This document shows positions 33,207 to 44,500 of a stretch of 64,000 nucleotides of DNA, piece after piece. Numbering within the stretch: the stretch's first letter is position 1; every line of letters begins with the position of its first letter. The notes under the pieces are model-generated. The model had not been told where the DNA came from, did no database searches, and worked only from the letters and a program-made list of their open reading frames with translations. Source of the DNA: Ectobius pallidus (taxonomy: Eukaryota > Arthropoda > Insecta > Blattodea > Ectobiidae); NCBI GenBank assembly GCA_964059195.1, contig CAXKWD010000006.1, positions 134,166,039 to 134,230,038 of the forward strand, written 5' to 3'. A program made the translations under genes and the position numbers.

Positions 33207-33692
33207 CCAGGCTTTAAAACTTAGTGCCCGAACTCACAGAGGGAGTTGATTCCGGTTACCAACAACCTGAGTATAGGGGGTGGAGAATGATTGCGTAGGC
33301 TGATAAGACAGTCATTGATAGTAGTACCGAGAAGTGAATGCTCTCGTAGTACGATGCCTCTCAAATTGGTCAACAGTGTACCTTGTCATTGTGCGTGTTT
33401 AAATTTATAATACGTGTTCGGCATGCCGAAAGTAAAGTGTTCTAAAACGCAAACATATATTGAAACATTTGGGAGGGACTATTATACACAAACAGGAGAA
33501 AGTATCGTTTTGCATGCTTGTAATGTGAGGTTAGATAATGAGAAGTTACTTTGTGGTCTTCCTATATCTGTATTCTGGTTTGTTTACTATCACGTGAACT
33601 AGCATATGGTAGCTAGGGCATACGCCGAGCAAAGTCTGTACAGTACGGTTGCTGTTAACATATTCGATCGGGCACTAAGTTTTAAAGCCTGG
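33207..33692. mobile_element. hAT-like element with BED/CGGBP1-type N-terminal coding remnant (486 bp)
   Basis: Inverted ends of about 25 bp begin CCAGGCTTTAAAACTTAGTG, and TAATAA flanks both sides (33201-33206 and 33693-33698). Inside, 33414-33602 encodes MPKVKCSKTQTYIETFGRD, then SIVLHACNVRL, resembling the N-terminal zinc-finger start of CGGBP1-like hAT transposases. The catalytic region is absent, so it is an internally deleted copy. Confidence 0.75.
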
Positions 33693-34959
33693 TAATAACA
33701 CTCAAATTGAGATTTCGCATTAAGATGGGAAACTCGGGGATTTTTATACTTTCATTTGTGATCGTAGCAAATAAAGCATGAGTAAATTGAAATTCTTTAT
33801 GTACCTGACTTGTTTGAATTAGCAATCATTACACCTCCTGACTTTAAATCTTTCTGTAATTTATTTTAAAACCGAAATGAGGTGGGATTGAAATTCAAGG
33901 GTGTTGGCTTTTTATACACAAAACTCTCTTGACTCCAAGATGCAACGAATCACTATATAACCTACACCCACGTACTTAGAGATAGCGGTTCAGTATTTAC
34001 AAGAAATTTTATGGCAAGAAACATCGAATTTATACAAATCTAACATAAAACCAATTAAGGAAATAACCTGCTTTAAGGCGGTGATGGTTTATTTATAATT
34101 AATCATTAATCACCCATTTGAATATACATTTCTTCAGTGTATTTTTATAACACCTGAAAGTCGTAACGGAATTTTCACCAGAAATAGCCTACAAATATCG
34201 ATGTCCTTAAGTCCGAAGAGCGAGTCCAGTACTTTCGCATTATAGAAGCCTCTGCAGGATTGTACCATTGAAATCTTCACTGTAGAAAGTAATCTAACGC
34301 TATATGTTTATTTTACAGTCTCGTATACCATACAAATTTCTTGAAAAACAGACATTAACTAACATGTGAAAATTCGCTATGTTTACAATCTGTAATACCA
34401 GGAAAGAAAGAACTGTTACTTTCTTGGGGGGGGGGGGGGAATAAAGAAAAAGATAAGAATGTCACTATTAGAATGAATTTTTAAACAAGAAATAGTAGGC
34501 CTATGAACTGTACACATAGAATAATTAGGAAGTTTCTACTTGCCTTTTACCTTTAACTTGTTTCACCAGTGAAAGAAGTTGGCTTAAGTTTACAACTACA
34601 AAGTCAGTTTTTATTCTGCCAGAGGGTTCATAAGTTTAGCATTAGCGGTACAGATCCAAAGCAATAAATTTCATAAAGTTGTCTTTAATCGAGTCAAGAT
34701 GATTGAACTCCTAATTTGCTTCCCTTGAAATGAGAATGTTGTTATATCATTAACAAAGTTCCTGTAGAGGTCAGATCAAGCTGAAAATCTAAGCTAAACA
34801 TTCGCCCATGCAGATACAAAACTTTCCTCCTCTGGTATTAATTAATTTATTAGTTCAAGTGAATTTGAACAGTTTCCCAATGTATGGTTAGAGAATCAGA
34901 ACTATACAGTGATTATTATTAATGCAGGAAATAGTCGCTGAAACCTAGCTCTATTAAAT
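33693..34959. other. Intergenic, unassigned
   Basis: No exon or element ends were seen, apart from the poly(G) run. Confidence 0.4.
34427..34439. repeat. Poly(G) run
   Basis: A run of 12-13 G residues in otherwise AT-rich DNA, with no paired C run nearby. Confidence 0.9.
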
Positions 34960-35089
34960 TCCTTTCATCATATTAAAGAAAGGATTTCCATGCACTATCA
35001 AATCCCAAAATATGCATGAATTCATGCGCTATCGAATGATTAAATATGTACAAGGAAAGAGAAAAACACATTACAAATATTAATTATTA

Positions 35090-35420
35090 TCAAAATTCAA
35101 ACTTAGCCTAAATTTTATTTTCGAGTGGCATAATGTACTACGACTGTCCGAATTTTCAGTAGTCAAGTTCATGCGTTTAACTGTCAAAATGTTTTTGTAC
35201 GCTGAAAATTATCTTTCTCCAGGTGCAAACTTAAATGATGATATTTTAAACAAGATCAGGCCAATTTGTTTTTTCTTCAACATTTTCATCGCAAATTACG
35301 TTTTTTAACACATAAATCCATAACCAAGATTTCCGTTGATAACTTTATCCAGTTTATCTTTATCTGACACGCAGATCTTAAATCTTTTGAACGTCTTCAA
35401 TAATCCCTAAGGAACTGATC
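35090..35420 (-). pseudogene. hAT transposase C-terminal fossil (dimerisation region)
   Basis: On the - strand near 35220-35120 the translation reads KFAPGER, a stop, then FSAYKNILTVKRMNLTTEN. This matches the conserved hAT C-terminal dimerisation motif (ER-SF..YK..L...R..L). The region upstream in the reading direction is broken by stops. ATATGCA-rich sequence at 34960-35060 and 35580-35790 around it resembles the subterminal repeats of the hAT at 29720. Intact ends were not found. Confidence 0.6.
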
Positions 35421-36111
35421 AATGATGGGCCCATAGGCTCGAATTAGTTATTGCTTTTGGAAATTTTGCGAAGTTTGTCTTAATGTAAATTTAGTAATGT
35501 TTACGTTTTTATTCTTAAATATAACCTGCAAACCGTTACGTCTTTTCTGTGGTAGACTTAAATAATAAATGATCAGAAAAACAAAGTTTTAAGAGGCAAC
35601 ATTTATAAAATGCGGAATTATGCCATTTAATACAAAATATGCAATATAACTTGAAAATAGTTGTAATATGCAAAATTAAGCTTCAAAATGTGCTCCTTTA
35701 AACCTAAAACCCCCAAAACATGCATTATGCATGAAATTCTTCATAAAAAGACCAAAACATGCAAATATTCACGTAACAGTATACTTATTTGGATTCAGTA
35801 AGCCATTAAATGGATATTTAGCAAGTTTGACAACTGTAACACACTTGACGGATATGTAAAGCTATGCATTTACTTGAAAAAAAAAAGTTTTTTTTTTTTT
35901 AAATACCATAGTTTTAGATTTTCTACTCTGGATAGAGTACGCCGCGGCAAAGTTTGTACAAGCGCTGTGCGAGGATTTTCATAGGCGAATCGTAGACACT
36001 ATGGCCGTGGGATTCAGTCTCTTAACAAAAATTAATACCGAAAAAATTTCTCTGAGAAAATCCTATTGCCGCTCGATTTTATCAGGTGTTTTCATGGCTC
36101 CTTCAGTCCTA

Positions 36112-36796
36112 GGCCCTGTTTCATAGAACTCGCTAATAATATTAGCTAATAATATTAGAACTCATAATATTATTTATTAGTCATCAAATTTCTGTTTCAT
36201 AAGAATTTGTACACTACTCATAAAATCACTTCTCTAATATTATTAGTTATTAGTCAGCTGATCAATTTTGAGGTTAGGTTTGGTTTGCTGCTTGTGTTTG
36301 TTACTTCTTATTCTTCTTTCCTTTCCGCTATGTTTAGAAAGTCACGGCCTATGAATACATATTGAAATGTATCAAAACCTAACCTAAATCTCTCATTAAA
36401 TCCATATGTTTGTTCCATAAGATTATAGGATATTCTTGGCCTAAAATTCCTTGGTCTGCGAACATATACTTCTTCATCACTGTTACTTTAATCAGAATCA
36501 GCCATTTTCTTGATTTTCACAACTTTCATGTCACAAATTCAACCTCTCTGCTAATCTTATGGGAGAAAATTCACTCATAGAAAAACAACTAATATTATGA
36601 GCAAATTCTATTACCATTCTTGTGTATGAAACAGTTCACTAATAATATTAGTAACATTTACTAATAATTTAGGGCCATGAACTCATAACTAATAATATTA
36701 GCTAATATTCTTATGAAACAGAAGACTAATAAAATTAACTAATATTATTATGTTTTTGCTAATAATATTAGTGTAAAGGTTCTATGAAACAGGGCC
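36112..36796. mobile_element. PIF/Harbinger (Tourist-like) element (685 bp)
   Basis: Perfect 18-bp inverted ends GGCCCTGTTTCATAGAAC are flanked by CTA on both sides (36109-36111 and 36797-36799), the 3-bp TNA-type duplication of this superfamily. CTAATAATATTAG repeats crowd both subterminal zones. On the - strand around 36505-36310 there is a broken frame with EEVYVRRPRNFRPRIS and YGFNERFRLGFDTFQYV, resembling the N-terminus of HARBI1-like nucleases, with a stop soon after its Met. Confidence 0.88.
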
Positions 36797-37420
36797 CTAA
36801 AGGAAAATGCGGATTGGATATGATATTTGTATACAATGACTCATCGCGCTATTTCATTCCATTTCATAATCATCAAAATTGAAAATCAGTTTAAATTATC
36901 AGAAGTCATAATAGAACACAAATACACACCAATTGTTACAAGGCCTATTGATCTATATACAGAACCTGACACATGATAATGACTCGATGTTGAAACGTGT
37001 ATAGATAAAGTTGAAATTAAAAAAAAATTAAAATTGACCATTAAAAATATTGAACATGTGATGCAATAAATACATTTGAAGAACAAATAGACATAGTACT
37101 CTACATATCTGACGCACAATAAATATTGTTTTCTTATTATATGCAGCTCGTAACTTGTTTTTTATTCCATAATTGATACAAACGTTTCCCAGTCAATGTT
37201 TTGTTTTACGCATAAACAGATTTATCTACAAAGCGAGAGAATCGACAACAATGAGGAAAAAAAAATATAACTATCTGTGCATTTGATAGCTTTCAATATA
37301 ATATAAATCAGATGCATTTTAAAAATTATCTCACTAGTACGAAAATAGGGGCTCGACATTTCAAATCCATTACAAAGTGGAAATGGCACTAACGAATTAT
37401 TGTGCTGAGTCCAGTACCGT

Positions 37421-37423
37421 CGG

Positions 37424-37457
<34 letters not shown>
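37421..37457. repeat. Poly(T) tract
   Basis: Over 30 consecutive T, followed by duplicated TTTTTAATATGTGTG units to about 37520. Confidence 0.9.
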
Positions 37458-37458
<1 letters not shown>

Positions 37459-37789
37459 TGTGTGATCATGGACGATATTTGTTTATTTTTAATATGTGTG
37501 TTTTTAATATGTGTGTTTTTAACTATTCAAACCCATAGTCCAATTCAGGAAACGAAGAATATACGCGAAAGGAATACTTCATAAAATAGGCCTACTCAAA
37601 TGTGAATCTAACCTTTTTTAACTGCACAGTCGTGACCTCGATGAAAATTTTCTTAAATAAGTCCACACAGTCAACAATAATTATGAAGGATAAGCTAAGT
37701 ATTTAGTAATGCTTTCTGTTAAAAAAGCGCAGATCGTACTTTTTGTTGAAATTTTTTCTCAGTGATTTAAGAATTATCCCCCACCATCA

Positions 37790-38096
37790 TAGTCACGGAC
37801 CGCCGGCGTGTTCTTGTGGTTAGCTACAGACCCGTCGGCCTGGGTTCGATCCCCGGTGCCGCCTCGGATTTTTCTGAGGTAGGGAGGTCTGGAATGGGGT
37901 GCACTCTGTCTCGTGATACAAATTGAGGAGCTACTTGATAGAGAAGTAGCGGCTTCGGTCATGGAAATCACCATTAACAACCGTGAGTATCGGCATGCTA
38001 ACCACATGCCCCCCCAATGCTGCCATCTGCCTATGGTAGATAACGCAGCGGTCGGGTTGTGGGCCTTGTCCCTTCAGGGATGTCGCTTCCAGGTGT
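37790..38096 (+). mobile_element. SINE S1, near full length, tRNA-derived
   Basis: The head has TTCTTGTGGTTAGCTACAGA and the B-box GGTTCGATCCC (37843-37853). The body has GGATTTTTCTGAGGTAGGGA, GGAGCTACTTGATAGAGAAG and CGGCATGCTAACCACATGCC and ends near GATGTCGCTTCCAGGTG. It is the reference for the fragments at 25008, 26270, 46503, 55579 and 55777. Confidence 0.85.
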
Positions 38097-38232
38097 AATT
38101 GAATATAGTGATATATTAGCCGGAACCTCTTAAGATTATTGATTACTCACTTTCTAATTTTCATGGAAATTTGTTTCAGATACATATTTGTGTTGTTCTT
38201 ACCTGAGTTTTTTTCTCTTCTTCCAAGTGAAG

Positions 38233-38525
38233 TACGACATAGCGTAGTGGTTGAGGCGCTTGCGCTACAAGCCGGAAGGTCGCGGGTTGGATCCCCGATG
38301 AGGTCATTGGAGTTCTTCAATATTGTCCTAATCCTTCTGGTAGCACCATGGCCCTGGGGTCGACTCAGCCTCTAACAGAAATGAGTACCAGGAGCATTCC
38401 TGGAGGTAAAGGGGCCGGTGCGTATGGTTGACAACCTTACCACCTTCATGTTCCGATTATCTAAGAATCTGGGAGCCTCAACCTCCTGGAACCCTCTGGG
38501 CCTCCATGGCCTGTAATGGGGAACA
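38233..38525 (+). mobile_element. SINE S2, tRNA-derived, second family
   Basis: The A-box is in ATAGCGTAGTGGTTGAGGCG and the B-box in GCGGGTTGGATCCCC (38282-38296). The body contains TGGGGTCGACTCAGCC and GAACCCTCTGGGCCTCCATG, unlike S1. It ends near a T-run at 38528. Confidence 0.75.
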
Positions 38526-38974
38526 GTTTAGTTTTTTTTTTCTTCCAAGTAGTCACTTCCCTCAGATATTAAATATGAAAAGGGTCCATGAAAAGAATGA
38601 ACCTAACACACTATTTCATAGCAGTTCTTTTTATAACTTTGACGTTTCCACAGAAACGAAACTAGCAGTAAGTGACATCATGTTCCTGTAGCTTCGTTAC
38701 TTTTAACAAAAAAAAAATCCCATTGAAAGTGCGTGTAAAGACACGGCCAGACACTACAGAGTTGTTAGTTTCGCTCGAACAGAAATAGCTGTTAATGTTC
38801 TGTGGTGAAATCTGAAGGTTTTGCCTGCAGAAAAAGAATTCTGTTTCTGCCTGGAATCTTAGCAGAGAACGAGCATCTTTATTGTGTTTGGCCATTTCTG
38901 CCTTCTCACCTGATTTCCCACTGACTCGGTCTACTTTCAACAATTCAGTACCTTTTTTCTTCCATAAATTTGAT

Positions 38975-39480
38975 TAACTATAGGCCTATTCAGTGCTGGA
39001 TTACCATTATAATTTGGAATCCTGCTACCATTAAATACAGTAAATTAATAGCGTCTATTCAAAATAAATTTCTAAAATATACGTATTGCAAACAGTTTAA
39101 CTATTACCCTAAATTTGAATCATATTCAACTATGTTACAGATATTCAATATCCCTGAATTATTACACAGACGAAATTGTCATGTATTGTTGTATTTATAT
39201 AAGTTACTTAATAACAAAATAGATTATATTAATATTCTAGAAGAAATATATTTTTATGTTCCACATTATAGATCTTATAAATTGCATAATCATGTTTTCA
39301 TTCCAAAAGCAAACACTGACTCCCATAACAATTCTCCTCTTTATAATGCGCTCCGTCTATACAATCAATTGCACAAAATGAGGAATATAGATATATTTAA
39401 TACTAGCAATAAGCGGTTTAAAAATATCTGTGATAGAAATTTGAAAACTTTAAAATAGTAATAATTAAATAAAGAAAATG
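38975..39480 (+). pseudogene. LINE reverse-transcriptase ORF2 C-terminus, 5'-truncated
   Basis: An open frame to 39458 reads WNPATIKYSKLIASIQNKFL, then LQIFNIPELLHRRNCHVLLY, LYKLLNNKIDY and NSPLYNALRLYN. This is the post-RT tail typical of Jockey/I-type non-LTR elements (a W.P..... L...QNKFL block, then a RR....LYKL.N block). The catalytic RT motifs are absent, consistent with 5' truncation at insertion. The likely 3' end is A-rich near 39740-39765. It is intact as a 160-codon frame and therefore fairly young. Confidence 0.8.
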
Positions 39481-40221
39481 ACATGGAGCATATTTTAACT
39501 ATCAGTTTTTAAGTCTTTCGTTTCCTCGCAAACTATTATATTATTTATGTTTTTATCTGTTTTCTTCATTGTGTAATTTTCATATTGTATGTGTTTCTTT
39601 TTTTCTATTTTTTTAGTTGTAGTATTAGTTTAAATATTTTTTGAATTAGATTAAATATATAGGCATAATATTAGTGTTTTAAAACTGGTGTAATTAGTAT
39701 AAGAGAATGTTTTAACTGAGCAATGAGGCTGTTATATTCTCAAAAAAATAAATACAAAAATAAATCAGACAGGGTCGCCAGATCGCCATTAGCGGCCGGA
39801 ATTTTGAGGCTGGTGACAAAGATTCAATTATCTTATTTACATTATTTCTTATTGGTTTTTACAACAAAATTCAAATCTAATAGTGGGCATTGCCGGAAGA
39901 ATCACTTTTGACATGAACAAGATGACTGAATTCACTTGGAAGCGTTCAAAAATATCCGGAAGTTATGGATGCAGTTTGAATTTCCCACGAAACTTTTATT
40001 GGTTTGGCTATCTGTGTTTTGGCCAGTCATTGCTCTAGTTCCCGTTGCAACAAACGTGTTTTCTTGTTATTTGTTACAACCAGTAAAGCTTACAATCAGT
40101 TAAAATACTTCCCAAGTAATGATAGTTTTTTTTTGTTTTTTTGTTTTTTTTTTTATTTTAAATTTTTTACTCGCCGAGAAATAGGTGGGGACGAGTTGAT
40201 CTACAGGAATAACGCATCAAA

Positions 40222-41025
40222 ATTAACGTTACGAAGAGTCGGTCCATTCTGAGGCGAGACAATTCCCCTCGCGCTGTACATTGGACCAGTCACTCTGATG
40301 GTCTGCAGATTGTACGAGGCTCGTCCATAACGTAAGTTTCCCTGGGGCCGTTTACACAAACAAAACAACATTTCGTGGAAATATTTATTGCAACAGATAT
40401 AGCAAGTGTTCAGCTATTTTTCGACATATTCGCCACAGGAATTGAGGCAGTTGTCGTACCGTGGGACCAACTTTTGAACACTTGTGTCGTAGAAGTCTGC
40501 CGCCTGGGATTTGAACCATTGTGTGGTAACCTTCTCCGTTTCTCTGCCAATCTTTACCATTCTCTGTGAGTCACTGTCATTTCTTGAGGGGTAGGAAAAC
40601 ATGAAAATCTCTGGGTGTGCGATCCGAGCTGTAGGGTGGAGACTACAACACCTCCCCGCAATTCTCCTGCAGAAGTTCGGCTAGGAGATGTTTCAACATC
40701 CACCCTACAGCCCGGACCTCGCTCCCAGTGATTTCCATCTTTTCCTATACCTCAATAAATTACAGAGAATGACAGAGAAGTGGAGATGGTTGTCACACAG
40801 TGGTTCAAATCCCAGGCGGCATACTTCTACGACACAAGTATTCAAAAGTTGGTCCCACGGTATGACAGATGTCTCAATTCCTGTGTCGAATATGTTGAAA
40901 AGTAGCTGAACACTTGCTATATCTGTTGCTATCCACGAAATTTGTTTTGTTTGTGTAAACGGGCCTAGGGAAACTTACTTTATGGACGCGTCTCGTACTT
41001 CTCCTGTAACAAGTGTAGATGAGTC
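40222..41025. repeat. Dispersed repeat R2, split by a mariner palindrome
   Basis: Flanking pieces 40222-40312 and 40998-41025 match the uninterrupted relative at 42676-42795 (CCCCTCGCGCT, ACCAGTCACTCTGA, GTGTACTTCTCC). Confidence 0.75.
40313..40997. mobile_element. Palindromic mariner MITE, copy 2
   Basis: It runs from TACGAGGCTCGTCCATAACG to the inverted CTCGTA. Arms meet near 40655. The right arm (+ strand) encodes PPYSPDLAPSDFHLF and on to the mariner C-terminus; the left arm is the same sequence inverted. TA duplication is confirmed by the empty relative at 42768. Confidence 0.88.
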
Positions 41026-41296
41026 CAGTAATTTATTTGAAAGAGGGTGAAATGGACAGGAAGAATATTCGAGAATAGGAAGTAGACAAGTAGACTAATT
41101 TAATGAAGACAGTTCGGAGTAAAAATAAATAAATAAATAAATAAAGTGCTAAAGGTAAATTGTTCGGCAAATAGGCTACTCTATAAAGAAGGGATATATG
41201 TGTGTAGGGCCTACATTGGCATCTAAATAATACAATAAATGATTAATTATAAAAATGTTTGGCTCTGTAGCTCGTACAATGCCCTCGGCTCCTGCC

Positions 41297-41302
41297 TTTA
41301 TT
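41297..41302 (-). promoter_or_regulatory. Crz: Candidate polyadenylation signal of corazonin
   Basis: TTTATT on the + strand reads AATAAA on the - strand, 68 bases after the stop codon. That spacing would give a short 3'UTR. Confidence 0.6.
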
Positions 41303-41369
41303 AAAAATCAACTTCATAACGATACAGTAATCATAAGACTACGTCATTCTTAGATAATCGTTGTCATAA

Positions 41370-41507
41370 TCAGTTGTTCTCGTGATCTTCCCCGGCAGAC
41401 AAAGTGGACAGAGCGTCTTGTGGAGCTCTTCGTCTAAAGCGCTCATTGACGTCACCACTGGACGTTACTTCGGCCGCATCTCTCCATGAATCACATGGAA
41501 AGAAAAA
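41370..41507 (-). CDS. Crz: Corazonin terminal coding exon
   Basis: The - strand acceptor is TTTCCTTTTGCAG, ending at 41508, and the 46 codons run to TGA at 41372-41370. The encoded tail starts FFFPCDSWRDAAEV, contains RFRRR and ends DHENN. Phase 0 matches the first exon. A Cys-containing tail following a QLQ..RFLL..RNPQQ stretch is what I expect of insect corazonin-associated peptides. The exon was found by reading the splice signals, because it is too short to stand out as an open frame. Confidence 0.82.
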   Translation of the reverse strand, partial: FFFPCDSWRDAAEVTSSGDVNERFRRRAPQDALSTLSAGEDHENN

Positions 41508-44500
41508 CTGCAAAAGGAAAAATCATTAAGCATGAAAGGTGAAATGGAACACCTATTCAGTTATTTTTACCCATAAATTATTTTAGTCAGTCCAAGATAC
41601 GAGGCGCGCCCATAAAGTAAGTTTCCTTGGGACCGTTTACAGAAACAAAACACAATTTTATGGAAATGTTTATTGCAACAGATACAGAAAGTGTTCAGCT
41701 ATTTTTCAAAATATTCGCTACCGGAATTGAGATATTTTTCATACCGTGGAACTAACTTCTGAATACCTGTGTCGTATAACTCTGCCGCCTGGGATTTGAA
41801 CTTCTGTGTGACAACCATCTCCGCGCCTCTGTCATTCTCTGCCATTTCTTGAGGTGTAGGGAAAGATGGAAATCACTGGGAGTGAAGTCCGGGCTGTAGG
41901 GTGAATGTTTAAACACCTCCTAGTCGAACTTCTGCAAATGGCTTGCTGGGATGTGTTTAAAATTCACCCTACAGCCCGAATCTCGCTCCCATTGATTTCC
42001 ATATTTTCCTACACCTCAAGAAAAGACAGATAATGAAAAAGAGGCGGACTTGATTGCCACACAATGGTTCAAATCCCAGGCGGAAGACTTCTCCGGTATA
42101 CCGTGGTCCCACGGTATGAAAAAGTCTCATTTCCGGTGGCGAATATGTTGAAAAATAGCTGAACACTTGCTGTATCTGTTGCAATAAACATTTCCATGAA
42201 ATTGTGTTCTGTTTTTGTAAACGGCCCTAGGGAAACTTAGGCTACTTTATGGACGGCCCTCGTAAAATAACCACTTTTAACGGCAGATGATGTAATGGAA
42301 ATGGAGAAAATTATGCCACCTAGTAATATAAAATTATAACACTCCAGGTTTACTAACATTGGGCCGTCGCATAGAAAATATTCTTGTAGTTAATAATATT
42401 TGCATATGATTATTAAATAGACTCCGGCTGGATAAAAATTCGCCTTGAAATTGGGCGTAAACTTTTAGGCCTTTGACGTGTTCAATCTTTGTCTCAACAG
42501 GAACTTTCTAAGCATACAAAAGGAATAGGAAACATATTACACAACATAAGTTATGATCGTAATAGCCTGTCCACATTTTAATCCAGTAATTGTATTGCCC
42601 TATGTATTCAGTGGAAATGATGTTCCAATTTTACTTTATGTTTTACATCTTAAGTACCTCGTAGAATCATTCGAAATTTACGTTGGGAAGAGTTGGTCCA
42701 TTCATTGGCAAGATAGGCTATAGCCTACCCCTCGCGCTACAATCAACCAGTCACTCTGAGGCCTACAGAGTGTACTTCTCCCGTAACAGATGTAGAATTT
42801 TGTAGGCCTACAGGAGAATGCTATTTACAGTACTATGGTCGTTCTAGGGTGTTAAAAATTGTATTAATTTCAAGTGATGGAGACGGTAGGTGATCCCGAT
42901 AGCGTGTAGAGAACATCATGTATACGAGATATTCTTATACAACCTAATCTTAACAATTTTATTTAAATAAAATAAAAATTAAGTGTATGTTTGGTATTAA
43001 CGTATCATTATTAGGACTATAATTTTATGCACCATAAAATACGAGAGTGGATCGAAAAGTAACGCACAATTTATTTTTTTACAAAAAGTTTAATAGGTAC
43101 AATTACAAACAAATGCACACATGAAGGGACATCTTTTGTCTATTTTTCTATATAGTCAAGTTTTTCAATACATTTCATCCATCGTGATACCAGTTTCAAA
43201 ATACCCTGTTCATAGAAGTCGTTCGGTTGGAGTATAGCCATCTGCGGACTACTGATTTCACTTCTGCATCTCGTCAGATGGAACCAAACAAATGAAAGTC
43301 CGACGGTGCTGGAGCACTTCCCAACCAAATTTGATTTTCTCACGAACAGCTGCAGCAACATGGCGAGCATTGTCGTGAAGAAGTTCAACACCCACTTCAC
43401 TTTCATTTGTTTGGTCACATGAAGAAATTCCTGGCTGGTAAACGCTTTGGGTCAGATGCAGACGTGAAAACAGCAGTCCGCAGATGGCTATACTCCAACC
43501 GAACGGACTTCTATGAACAGGGTATTTTGAAACTGGTGTCATGATGGAAGAAATGTGTTGAGAAACTTGGCGACTACATAGAAAAATGGACAAGACAAGA
43601 CCCTTGTCATTTGTATGTAATATATATATATTTATATTGTGCGTTATTTTTCGACCCTCTCTCGTACAAGAAAATTGTAAACGTTTCTTGAAAAGTATGG
43701 TGCAATGTTCATTAACTTATTACTAGCACAGAATTAAAGCCTGTAGCTGTTAGCTGGTCTCAGAACAAAAATATAACTTTAGCTATATTATCGAGAAAAA
43801 CAAATTTAAATTAATTTTTGTAATATATACATAAACGCTCGACACTACTCATTCTTTCGTGAGAATAAAAGATGCAAAACAATATATCCTATAAGAAAAT
43901 GCCAGAAAATCCTAAAAATGCTATTTTCTACGAAATCGCAAAAGAATGCACCAACACAAATATGATTAATCCAGCTCCTTTTGTTGTGAAATGCATTTAT
44001 ATCTAACTTAGCAATATATTGGCCTTATCAGAAAAAGGTACAAATGCAATGAAATTAGAATATTCGCAGCAGACGCCCATTCTATCCTCGGCGAGCGGCT
44101 CCAACTCTCATTTCAACGAACTTTACTAGATACGAAACGGAATTTTAAAGTGAAAATACTCCTTCTGTAGGGAATATTTATGCTTGTATCATTATACGCA
44201 ACTATATGACTTCATATTAGTTTCTCTAGTACAGAGCTCCGTAATTTAGGGGTTGCATAGTTGTGTCCCTCCCGTGAAAAATATGCACGGAATATTTAAT
44301 CTGATGAAATTCTGAATTTTTATCATTCTACCTGAAGAAATAGGGCGCTTGCAATGTACTATATCATTTTATACAGTATTAAGATTGCTGTCACGTATTG
44401 ATCCATCGTCAGTTTACTGTAGCTTATATTTGCTAGAAAGTTAGTATCTTTCTATATTATTATGCATGCTTGGCATTGTGAAGGACATTGTAAAACGACA

